Origin: Nematostella vectensis
Taxonomy: Eukaryota > Cnidaria > Anthozoa > Actiniaria > Edwardsiidae
Direction of reading: 5' to 3'
Length of the DNA: 64,000 nt
NCBI RefSeq assembly: GCF_932526225.1
Contig: NC_064034.1
Coordinates: 20,604,747 to 20,668,746, forward strand
Shown here: positions 25,601 through 34,700 of the stretch, piece after piece
Numbering within the stretch: position 1 is the stretch's first letter
Layout: each line of letters opens with the position of its first letter
Notes under the pieces: generated by a model
Database searches by the model: none
What the model was told of the DNA's origin: nothing
The model's input: only the letters and a program-made list of their open reading frames with translations
Program-made: the position numbers and the translations under genes

Positions 25601-28600
25601 TGGGGAACTGAAAAGTTCCATACTTATGTTTATGGACGTCGTGTTGTAGTTGAAACCGACCACAAACCACTAGAAGCCATCTTCAAAAAGCCCTTGAATG
25701 AAGCACCACCGAGATTGCAGAGGATGTTGTTAAAGCTGACAAAGTATGACCTTGATGTTCGTTATGTGCCAGGAAAGAAACAATTCATCTCAGATTGCTT
25801 AAGCAGAGCCCCAGTTAGTGACACTAAACCAGTTAGTGAACCAGAAGAGATGATTGGAATCAACTTAATTGACAGTCTTGGTGTAGATTCAAGCACTTTG
25901 CAAAAATTCAAGGAAGCATCAAACTGCGATGTTACCTCTCAAGTGGTCATGGAATATGTCGTTAAAGGTTGGCCAGCAGAAAAACATCAACTTGATGAGC
26001 TAGCGAGAGAATACTGGAGTTTTAGAGAGGAACTTAGCGTAGAAGATGGTTTGTTATTCAAAGCAGACAGAATCATTGTCCCGAGATCGTTGAGGGCAGA
26101 GGTGCTAGAAGAAATTCATGGCGCACACATGGGTGAGAACAAAAGTCTCAGTTTTGCAAGAGAATATGTTTTCTGGCCCTCAATGACTGCACAGATCAAA
26201 GACAAGATTAGTTCCTGCTCCATATGTAATGCCTTCCGAAACCAACAGCCAAGAGAGACCCTACTACCACGTGAGGTTCCTGGATTGCCTTGGCAAGTGA
26301 TCAGTACTGACATCTTTGAATATGCCGGACATTCCTATTTGCTTGTTACCGATTTGTATTCAAAGTACTTTGAGATTGAGTTGTTACGCCAAACCACTGC
26401 TAATTGTGTTATCAATAACTTAAAGAAGATTTTTGCAAGGTTTGGGATCCCGGTGGAAGTTCTGAGCGACAATGGCTCCCAGTACAGTAACACTAGAAAC
26501 CTTTTTAATAGTTCACATGAGTTCAAAAAGTTTGCAGATGAGTGGGGTTTCCGTCACACCACAAGCTCTCCAGAGTATCCACAATCAAATGGAGCTGCCG
26601 AGAAAGCAGTTCAGACCGCAAAACGGATTTTAAAGAAAGCGGCTGCTGACAACAAAGATCCTTTTGAAGGATTACTCAAATACAGGAATACACCCTTTGA
26701 TGACTTAGGTGTGTCTCCAGCTCAGCTGCTAATGAGTAGGAGAACACGTGCCCAACTACCGACTCATCGACGTTTGCTACTGCCTCAGCCTGTTGACCCA
26801 AATCAAGTTGTGAAGACATTGAAACATCGTCAGAGTGTTTCAAAAAAGTATTATGATAGTCATAGTCATGATCTCCCTCCTTTACAAGTTGGAGATAAGG
26901 TGCGTATCCGTCCAAACCGGGAGGCTGAGTGGAGGAAAGCAGAAGTATTGCCCCGATCGTACTTATTAGGAGATGAGCGTGGGCGTGTCTTCAGGAGAAA
27001 TCGACGACAAATCATTTCAACACCTAATGATCAATCGATGAGCACAAGTCCTTTTGTTATACCAGCCATTCCTCAACTACCACCAGAAAGTACCAACAAC
27101 CCCACACAGTTAAGCAATAATGTGACAGCATCGCCTACACCACCAAAGTCTTCTGAGAGGCAACACGAGACGACACCGATGAGCACAGCATCTGGCAGGG
27201 TTATCAAAAAACCACAAAGACTTATTGAACATTGTTAAGAACATTTATTGAACACTTAACCTAACACTTTGTTGAGAAGGGAGATGTTATAATATTATTT
27301 GTTTTGGGCCCCCTGTGGCCCCTTATTTATCTTATGGGCCCCCCCGAGGATGGGGCTCCTCGTTGTCTTATGTTGTAGTTTTTTCACTCGGTAGATTTGA
27401 TTTTGTAGAGCTTTATTGTAAAAGAAACAACCGAATATTGAAGTAAACACCTTTTATTACACCGACTTGATTCTTGTGCTGCTTTCAGGCAGCACAATTC
27501 GTTGGCAGCCATAATTAATTAATGATTATCAAGATGATGATAATGAAAACGGTGGTGGTGTTGATGCTGATGAAGTAGATGGTGATGGTGTTAACGATGT
27601 AGGCATTGCTGTTTACGAGGTCGCAGATAATAAATGACTGGTATTGATATTGATGATGAAGGTGATAATGATGGTGATAGGAATGACTAGGATGACAAAG
27701 ACAAATAATATTATAAAATATTGATGATGTTACTGGTAATCATGGCAGTGATGTTGTTGGTTATTGATGTTGCCCAAAAGGTAAGGTGTAAATAGTGATC
27801 ATGATTATATGTATTACTGCCATTATTCAGTTGTCATGGCAGATATAATTGCCATGGTGACCACTATCCCCACTCACCCTGACTGGAACTCCATTCTGTT
27901 GGACTTAATCTTCTTGTAGGCAGCGTTAACATGGTATTCACAGAAGTCTCCATATTCTCTGTTCAGATTAAAAGAGATTACCTATAAAATACTATACTAT
28001 GTGTAATATTGACGTTTTCCAATAGAATCAAAAAGCCCAAACTGTCGCGATCTCGTACCAGAGAACATACAGTAAAACTCACATAAACTGGAATAGTTTG
28101 GGCCATTATATTTGAAATCGCTTTTATGCAAGGTAATGTTATACGAATCACAAATGGTAGTAGAAAATCAGTTAAAATCATAGGTGAGTCTTGTTTTGGA
28201 CTTACTTTGCATTTTGATAAGACTGGCTCGAGTTATAAAACTATGTAAATAGATTAAATTCCCATCATGCGAATTTCGAATTGCAGTATGATCGCCCCAG
28301 AGTACTGTCGCCCCAACACAGCATTAACAACCATTAATATTCTGCACAACAACATAATTGGTTTTAACATATAACAAAATCATCATCAATGTGACTTCCT
28401 TGTTGCACTTCTAACCACCTACAGCACAGGTTAGAAACAATATTGTTTTCAAATATTGCTTTCCAAAATGGGCAGTAACTGTTTGATAAACCATACCTAT
28501 TCACAATACTTGTACAGGGTTTCTCTTTACGCGTTATTCCCTTACAGTGACCTAAATCCTTCGAAATGCCCATTAACATCAGCTTCTTGGGATTGTCCAG

Positions 28601-31142
28601 ACTCAGAGCAACATCTTGAGAATTTTTCTAAGGGAACATAATAACAAATCAAATACACAATACAACCAAAGATGTAAACCAGGAAACTACTAAAGTTACC
28701 TCTTTAGCTGGCATGATGTTAGCATTCAACAAAGCAATAACACTCCCCTCTATCGTCTTCCAGTGTTGCTTGTAAACTTCGCCAAATAGGAAAAGTGCAA
28801 CAGTGTTATTAGCAGTGGTCAGGCCAAGATCGGACAGCTTCCAAATACCATAAGTATTGCCCTGTAATTTGGCCACAGTATTAATTATAACAAGACACTA
28901 AAGGGTTTTTTCACGCTGATACAATGTACCAGGGAACACTGTTTTTTTTGCTGGCCTAAAACCCCTGGGCGCATGAGGCAAAAATCATGTGCTAACTTTG
29001 TCAGTCAACGAACAGATATGAGACACTAGTCTAAAGAAATTAATCCCCAGTAGAAACCTCCGGTTCCTTTCCTTCTTACCCAGTAGTAGCAAGAACCTAT
29101 CACAATAAATACATTTTATTTCATATTACTTTCAATGCTTATAAGCTGGCATCCCTGTTTTCAGTGTACACTGCTAAATGGATTTCACGATTGAGTGATA
29201 ATTGATTGGTTGACGGAGTGACTGATTGATTATCTAGATTTTTCTCAACTTACATTACTGCTAGTCCTTGGGGGGAGTTTTGATGCCAGAGCACCGATAG
29301 TCACCCAGTCAATGTCCTTCTCTTTTCCTTTTGAAAGTTTGCTCTCTATTTGGGATATGGGGACAATTTTCCGACCTTCCATTCTCTGAGCCATCACAGT
29401 AGAGGAGATCAGAGGGTTTCTAAAAGCAATATCATCAACAGTAACATATAAAAAGAGCTCTGTATTCTTTTAACCACTCAACTGTATCACAGAAAAATGA
29501 CAACAAATCATTTTGGTACCTTGCATATACCCCCCCCCCAAGGTTTCTTTTCTTTCTGAAGTTCTGGAATTTCCCACTTACCAACTGTGACAAATGCACT
29601 CATAATTCAGTATGCGCAAACTAACTTTTCTGCAAACAATTTGGTGTTTCTTTTTGGCCCATAACCTGGATTTTGAGTGGAAAGGTCTGTTTTTAGCAGA
29701 GTTTCTAGTTAAGATTAATTGAAATCCATAGAACCATGTTTAGCTTACAAGCCTGTTTTAGTACTTACATTATCCTCAACCCAGAAAATCGTTCTTTAGT
29801 GACATCTTTATCATCATGTTCAGGAAGCTGTCTCTGCTGCTTTGGTAGGTAATTTTGTGCCTTTGGCTGTATCAATTTAGCTTTCTTTGGTTCTGCTTTA
29901 CTTTTGGCAGATGCCTTTGTTCCGCTCTGCTGTAATGGAGTGCTGGAACGGGCGACTCTTGTCTTTTCACCAAAAAATGCTAATGCTTCCATAGGTTCTG
30001 ATGTTTTCTGTTTACAATGCTCTGTCATTGTTAATGTAGGACTTCTCTTCTGTGTATTTTTTGACTCATGGCTGATGCTTTTCGAGTTGATAACTTCATT
30101 TTGTTTCCTGATGGCAGGTTCTAGTGATGTGTCAAGGGTTTTTATTTATACCATGCACAATAAAGTAATCTAAGCAAATTAAACAATAAATATATAAATC
30201 AATAATAATGTTTGTCTATTACTGGTGAGGGCTGGTAATTATTTCAGAATTTTAACTAGCAGTTGGAATTACGCAAGGATACGATCTAATTTCTGTGTTT
30301 CATTATGTGTTTTTTCTTTCAAGGCTTCCTCCAGCTGCTTGATTTTTTCTGCCATCAGCTGCATTTGCTCTGTTAAAACACGAGAGATGTCAAAGGGCGG
30401 TTAAAGCAGTGGTTTGATGCTGCCGGAATATTTTTTTTATTTGAAGAAGATATGATTTCCCTAGAGGATTTCATTGGTTTTGATACGTGGATTTTCGACA
30501 TTTGGATCAATGTTAACATTTGATTAGCTTATTGACTCATAAAAGTCTATTTGTTGAATAGATATACTGAACAACAATTGCACTACCACCTAGCTTGCAC
30601 GTAAATAGAGGGCAGAAGGTTGTGGCGGAAGGGAGGGCAACTCCTTAACTATCCCCCTTCCCCAGCCACCCACAGTAGAGTACCAGCAATGGTGTACCCC
30701 ACCATGAACTGTGAACTCACAATGGTTTAACAAGTAGCAATGACAGCCATATCTATTTATCTATTGACTAAGACAATAAAGTGCTAACACGTCTTACGCG
30801 ACAAGTTTTATACCTGTCATATCTACATTACTGTCTTTCGGACTAGTACTAGAATCAGAGCAGTTTGAATCTCGCCCCGTGTTATTTGTACTGATTTGAG
30901 GTTCGTTTACAGCAGGATCGCTACTACTCGAAGCATCTAGCATCCCCTCATCATCATCGTCATTGTCTAGCAGAGCAGCTAAGATATCAAGATCGTCCTC
31001 GCCTGAAAACAAATGGGGAAAAGCAAAAATATTTTATGCTGGTTAGTTTTTAGACTGTGATTATCACATTATTTAGCATTTCAGAATCCAATTCATACAA
31101 CGGTAACTTTATGATTTCATCAATAGCGTACCCACCTTCCAT
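16604..31142 (-). CDS. MCM10: MCM10 replication initiation factor, complete
   Basis: Mcm10 binds DNA, the CMG helicase and polymerase alpha at replication forks in the nucleus. Eighteen coding exons (minus): 31142-31136, 31002-30814, 30369-30273, 30107-29769, 29419-29254, 28861-28700, 28627-28497, 27958-27878, 22468-22302, 21857-21794, 21698-21625, 21473-21280, 20872-20746, 20422-20283, 17735-17622, 17359-17208, 16803-16761, 16687-16604. All junctions are GT-AG and in phase, giving 776 aa (human protein 875). Order: acidic N terminus (MEGEDDLDILAALL), coiled coil in exon 3, FSGLR then the OB-fold (DIDWVTIGAL, YGIWKLSDL, VALFLFGEVYKQHWK), zinc finger (HCKGITRKEKPC to FCEYH), a linker with LPTPGTRNL and PKLGRGI, then the C-terminal zinc ribbon (YCCKKCDY, CKNCKQR, CKNCGE) and terminal EEHSKFMNSLR. 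Intron 8 (about 5.4 kb) holds an antisense Ty3/gypsy element, and intron 14 holds the 50-bp array. A minus-strand AATAAA lies at 16483-16478. Confidence 0.93.
17931..20280. repeat. 47 x 50-bp satellite filling MCM10 intron 14 and carrying its donor site
   Basis: Exactly 47 units of exactly 50 bp (2350 bp) with no indels. Units differ by substitutions such as ctagacatgg/ctacacatgg, ccccctaact/acgctaact/catcctaact and acgc/acgt. On the gene strand each unit contains GTGCGTCTTGTTCCATGT, identical to the first 18 bases of the intron at the true donor (GAG|GTGCGTCTTG, boundary 20283/20282). The array abuts that exon with no spacer. Blocks of units recur in the same order, showing higher-order repetition. 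Confidence 0.95.
22545..22714. mobile_element. Short inverted-repeat MITE in MCM10 intron 8
   Basis: Ends ttgttagtgcaaacggcgaa and ttgcactgacaaag are imperfect inverted repeats. The inner motif gagacgcatggta is shared with the larger copy at 39684-39930 in a CFAP92 intron, so both belong to one family. Confidence 0.55.
22949..23125 (+). repeat. 5' LTR of the Ty3/gypsy element
   Basis: 177 bp, TG...CA bounded, including a GC-rich block (gggccccctgtggccccttat). Identical by eye to the 3' LTR. Confidence 0.93.
23195..23716 (+). CDS. Ty3/gypsy gag (capsid region)
   Basis: ATG at 23195 opens a 173-codon frame ending in TAG at 23714-23716. It contains the capsid-like stretch with NWRKFLMQFEIYL, YERLLFNLRNQ and IDNFVSELKRLS, the retrotransposon gag (Retrotrans_gag-type) signature. 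The zinc-knuckle part lies after the stop in the same frame, so gag and pol are one frame divided by a single TAG. Either the stop is bypassed by readthrough or it is a point mutation of a Glu or Gln codon. Product role: particle assembly and RNA packaging. Confidence 0.85.
   Translation: MPESGEMYHRAPGPLVLDANASENWRKFLMQFEIYLVAKGKDDKGDKLKVNLLLNCAGPSAIEEYSHFVYTAGESNESYGDVCRKFHELCRGAKNVIYERLLFNLRNQKEGERIDNFVSELKRLSLNCDFGALRDSLIRDRIVGGVTSDELRGELLKKPDLTLQTAHDYCRTY
23717..27238 (+). CDS. Ty3/gypsy pol: zinc knuckle, protease, reverse transcriptase, RNase H, integrase
   Basis: Open from the codon after the TAG to TAA at 27238 (1173 residues plus the stop). In order: two Cys/His motifs (CKFCGYRHSFAHPTRC-type and CKICSKTGHFAKMC), protease active site ADTGAEATVIP, reverse transcriptase with IDPRDLNRAL, LPFGISSAPEIYQ and the catalytic IIVDDFLIHG, RNase H with LNVDASGTGLGAV and ETDHKPLEAIFKK, then integrase with an N-terminal His/Cys zinc motif (HGAHMG...CSICNAF), DDE residues in STDIFEY, LSDNGSQYS and SPEYPQSNGAAEKAVQ, and a basic C-terminal tail. 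No breaks are seen inside the domains. Confidence 0.93.
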   Translation, partial: ATELQKYKFVPQTVVPSKTVSVQPVQVKKEQPSCKFCGYRHSFAHPTRCPAFKRNCKICSKTGHFAKMCKNKQKKDPEVHVVEQEYDSSDSNETHTYFGSIEVGSVLQNQQPKKSLIKVMIAGKEVKLKADTGAEATVIPYNLYKSITNKPLKRVHQPLKGWLATKPIYPKGCVRLPTQYKDRKIDLLYLVVDGEFTPLLSCEACLDLEVLQFMDLTLLDSPSAQTSNIDLSREQSKSTTTLTSDPVLKDYLDCFSNKPGMLPNKVHLEVDSAVTPVIHAPRKIPVSMLDPTQQKLREMEEDGIIVKEEEHTPWVSSMLVIDKRKDKEKKSPPTKDNIRICIDPRDLNRALKRPHYPMATVEQVANKLTGAEIFSTLDACSGFWQLPVDEESSKLLTFNTPWGRYRFLRLPFGISSAPEIYQREMDRLFAGVPVEIIVDDFLIHGGNQCELDHKMIAVLKRSREIGLKFNPRKAKLRVPEVSYVGHLFTADGLKPDPEKVRAINEMPAPTDKDGILRFLGTVNYLDKFIEHKADLQGPISQLTRNDTAFVWETPQQHAFDKLKAVITSAPVLAYFDNTKETVLNVDASGTGLGAVILQDERPVAFGSKTLSPAETRYANIERELLAIVWGTEKFHTYVYGRRVVVETDHKPLEAIFKKPLNEAPPRLQRMLLKLTKYDLDVRYVPGKKQFISDCLSRAPVSDTKPVSEPEEMIGINLIDSLGVDSSTLQKFKEASNCDVTSQVVMEYVVKGWPAEKHQLDELAREYWSFREELSVEDGLLFKADRIIVPRSLRAEVLEEIHGAHMGENKSLSFAREYVFWPSMTAQIKDKISSCSICNAFRNQQPRETLLPREVPGLPWQVISTDIFEYAGHSYLLVTDLYSKYFEIELLRQTTANCVINNLKKIFARFGIPVEVLSDNGSQYSNTRNLFNSSHEFKKFADEWGFRHTTSSPEYPQSNGAAEKAVQTAKRILKKAAADNKDPFEGLLKYRNTPFDDLGVSPAQLLMSRRTRAQLPTHRRLLLPQPVDPNQVVKTLKHRQSVSKKYYDSHSHDLPPLQVGDKVRIRPNREAEWRKAEVLPRSYLLGDERGRVFRRNRRQIISTPNDQSMSTSPFVIPAIPQLPPESTNNPTQLSNNVTASPTPPKSSERQHETTPMSTASGRVIKKPQRLIEHC
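27285..27461 (+). repeat. 3' LTR of the Ty3/gypsy element
   Basis: 177 bp, identical by eye to the 5' LTR; followed by the CCGAC target duplication. Confidence 0.93.
27535..27770 (+). repeat. GAT-rich low-complexity tract
   Basis: Degenerate (gatgat/ggtgat) trinucleotide-rich sequence between the retrotransposon and MCM10 exon 8. No gene content. Confidence 0.7.
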
Positions 31143-31796
31143 TTCAGTATAAATATGAACTTTTCACGGAGTTTAGGGTTAAGAAAATAAAATATTTTCT
31201 TTGTTGATTTGCCTGAATCAAATCTGATTTTCCCGCGCTTAGAGGGAAGCCCGCTGGCCGATCATTCAGGCGCATAAATGATTTCATTGTGTTACCACTG
31301 AGGATATTCGTGGGCTAATTTATGCGCTCGATTGTTGAACCTTAGCAACATGCTACAACAAAGCCATGGAAGACCAAAAATAAAGCCGTGATATTATGTT
31401 TGAACCACCAGCTTTATCTCAACACACAGGACTGCAAGGAAGGGGTTTTAGTCAGTAAGGTACTGTTATTTGAATCTATTTTTTGGTTCTTTTTGAGGTG
31501 CTATGTAAGATCGATGGTCATTTTGGGTTGCAATGTCAAATGTTCTGTCCTTGAGTTCGCGTGTTTAGCATCAAAACACTCGTTATAATCCACAGCTTTC
31601 CTCTTAGACCAAAAAATCCCTTAACATACTGTTATAGACTTCTCATAATCATATACCACTCTTAATATCATTGATTTAGTTTTACGTGGAATCTTGCGCT
31701 GACTGTAATTCTATACCCATGAAATATCGTACTTTATCTTTGTGTGTATGTTCGTCTAGAATGAAAAAGTTTAATAAAGTCATTTATTTTGACAGA
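31143..31796. promoter_or_regulatory. Shared divergent promoter region of MCM10 and CFAP92-like gene
   Basis: Only 654 bp separate the two start codons, so both promoters and 5' leaders must lie here. No clear TATA box stands out near either start. The stretch at 31230-31340 (cccgcgcttagagggaagcc, gaggatattcg) is the GC-richest part. Confidence 0.5.
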
Positions 31797-34700
31797 ATGG
31801 AAGACATTGCTGAGCAAAAATATGAACCGTCTCCCGAGAAGAACGAAAAACCCAAAAAGTTGAAAATCAAGAATTCAGGCGATATTGATGGTGACCACAG
31901 AGTGACTTTCACCGTGACGATCGCCAAAGCATTCCAGACAAGTATGTAACCGTATCTCTCGCAACCATGTTTGAGAGTACAGACTGCTGCAATAGGGGTT
32001 TAGGTTTTTTATGCACAATCATTACAGGAACGCTTATCTATTCGCTGGCCTATTTAGAAAACACACACATATACAGTATGTATACTACACATTTGAATTT
32101 GAGTCTTGATACTTGTATCATTTCATTAGTCAGTCTTGGGTTCAATAAACTTGGCTATCCAGGATTTGCAGTAGAGGAGGGAGGGAATAATGTACTTTTT
32201 TAATATCTGCTGAACTTGGTGATGCTTCAATGAAAGTTTTGCCTGGCTCAAATCATTCCACTGCTTTTTAATTTCCTTTATTTGTCATTGTTTGAATAGT
32301 TGAGGATGAGCCAAAACCAAATCTCAAAGGTCTTGGGGGGCTCAAGGGTAAGCGTCGGGTGTTTGAGGCACCAAAACCACATAATTATTACCATCTTGAG
32401 TACAAACTGATGCCTGATGATGCCGAGACCATGAAGACAGATGTGGTGACATATGGAGTAGCTGCTAAAATCTACATGGAAAGTGACTCAAAAATTCTTA
32501 AAACCTGGAAAGATGGTAACAAGACTTGGATAGCCTGGACACACAGGTACATAAATGCTTAGGAAAGGGGTTCCTTGCTCACAACTAATTTAATTACAGT
32601 GGAACCCCGCTTTACGGACACCTGCTCAATACGGACACCCCGTTTTTCTGGAAAGTATTCAAAGTCCCAACATAAGTCTCATATATTCTCTTATAATTTA
32701 ACCCGCTTTATGTGGACACCCGTAAATACGGATAACAGACACTTTTACGTGACCCAAAAGACATTTTTCATAAAAAAATAACCCCGGTTTAAGGACAAAA
32801 GAAATTTGAGTCTTTCAGGAGATTGATGCACTTTTTAATAAGGTACTGTATTTCTCGAGTTCTTAATCGGATATTATCAAGCTTTTCTTAACCTAATGCT
32901 CTTAAGCAAATAGACACATCAAGTATGCTAAAAGATAAAACAGAACACAGTAAACAGTGCTGTGTAGAACAGTCACAAAGCTAAGTTAGCGTACCAGACT
33001 ATAGACTAGAAAAAGTCAGAGTGTACAAAATGCCTTCTGAGCAGAGTTTTAACAACCTTTGTTGAATTACAGTATAACAGATTCAGTTAGAATAATTGAG
33101 TTGAAATTGGCAATCGCAAGGACGATTTGTTGTTGTTGTTGTTGTTTATAAAAATATTGCTATGAATTTGAGTAATAAAGAAATAACGGGAACATGTCAC
33201 TAGTTTGCAGAAGTACACTTCATCCAAATGTTACTTGATACACAAGTTTTAAAGATGTTGTTTTTCTGTAGCATGAGTTCTGAGTGTGTAAAATGCATTT
33301 TTTAATTTTTTTTATGGCAGCCCGCTTTATACGGACACCCCGATAATACAGACATTTATGAAAGCCCCTAGGGTGTCCGTATTACCAGAGTTCAACTGTA
33401 CTAAGATCTGGGATCCATCACTATGGAGCCCCTGGTGAAATAATTATTGTCATTTTTTTCTATTTACAGTCACACACTGGTCATCACTCAAGAGATTCTT
33501 CTCAAGATGTTTAACCACACACTGGAATTGAAGATTTGGGACATGAAGGATAAGGTGTCACCCAGGGCTAGGTTTGATCGCCCTAAAGCCTTCCGTTTAC
33601 CTGCTGGTGGTGATGATGATGAAGATGGCGGTGTCAGGTCCCTCGTCATGAGGCAATCAGTTGCTTATAACAACTTACAGCCCAAGCCTTCTGTCCTCCT
33701 CCCTGGTAAGACTTTCAATGACCTTCACAAGGAGGGGGGGGGATTTAAAAAAAAGACGGGTAAAAAATTAATGTTATAGGGGGTCAAGAAAAAAGAGTGA
33801 GTGTGCTAGAAATGTTGTGTGCTAGAATTTGTCTACAAAAAGGTGGTGAAGAATCATCCCTAGACCTGGGCCTGTCATTTGTAATCTTTGTTTTTATTTG
33901 TTTTTATCGAGGGTAGCATATTTAACCGAATATACAGTTTTCTAACATATGGCCCTCGGTTAGTAAGCACTTCACTGGGGGTGGTCACTGCCAGAGGGTT
34001 TATTGCGTCCCCAGTGGTTCTTTTACGTCCCTTCGGTTCAGGTTAGTGTAGTGCAGCTTGAAGAGACGGGACCTCCGGTTTAGTGTCCTTATCCGAGAAG
34101 ACTGGAAACACGGGAGAATAACTTCAACTCACTTGTGACAAATTCGATTCAAGGCAGAAACCCGGAAAAATCCCCAGTTTGAGCCAGGATTCGAACCTGG
34201 GCCACAGCGGTGAGAGGCACACACTAGGCCACCCGTGCTTCCCCAAATGTCATTCAGGGGTGCATGAGAAGGATTCTATATAGCCCCAGGGGTGACACTT
34301 CATTATGAACATATAAGGCTTATGGGCAGAGCCAGAAATTTTTCATTCAGTATTTTAAACAAAAAATGAGTGGAAAAAATCTTATACAAAAGGAAAGGGG
34401 GCAGGACCCCGCTAAATGTGACCCTGGGCTAATTAACATCCTACCAGGAATCCTTACAAAACAAAAGGGGTTTGTGATAAATTAAAAGTAAGCTTAGTCA
34501 TCTAATGACCATGCCTAAGTCCTTAGGCATGGTCAACAGATTAACCCATTAAAATAGCTTCTAAAAACAAGTTCCCTGTTATCATTGAATTCCATATCAT
34601 TAAGGGTCATAACAGTATAAACTTTAAAGGTTGATTGAAAATTTTTAACAATTGTAAAAAAAACCTTCCAGTCCCCTCTAACTATTGGAAAACTCTACAA

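Larger units (their letters stand above)
22949..27461 (+). mobile_element. Ty3/gypsy LTR retrotransposon, full length, recent insertion
   Basis: Two 177-bp LTRs (22949-23125 and 27285-27461) read as identical, start TGTTATAAT and end ATTACA, and are flanked by the 5-bp target duplication CCGAC (22944-22948 and 27462-27466). A primer-binding site TGGTGTCAGAAGTGG directly follows the 5' LTR and matches a tRNA-Leu 3' end with about one mismatch as I recall it. A purine tract (gagaaggga) precedes the 3' LTR. Identical LTRs imply recent insertion. The element lies in MCM10 intron 8, antisense to the gene. Domain order protease-RT-RNase H-integrase places it in Ty3/gypsy. Confidence 0.95.

Noticed and set aside
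24872-26915. Several minus-strand frames opposite the Ty3/gypsy pol
   Set aside because: Shadows of the pol frame; no antisense domain recognised.
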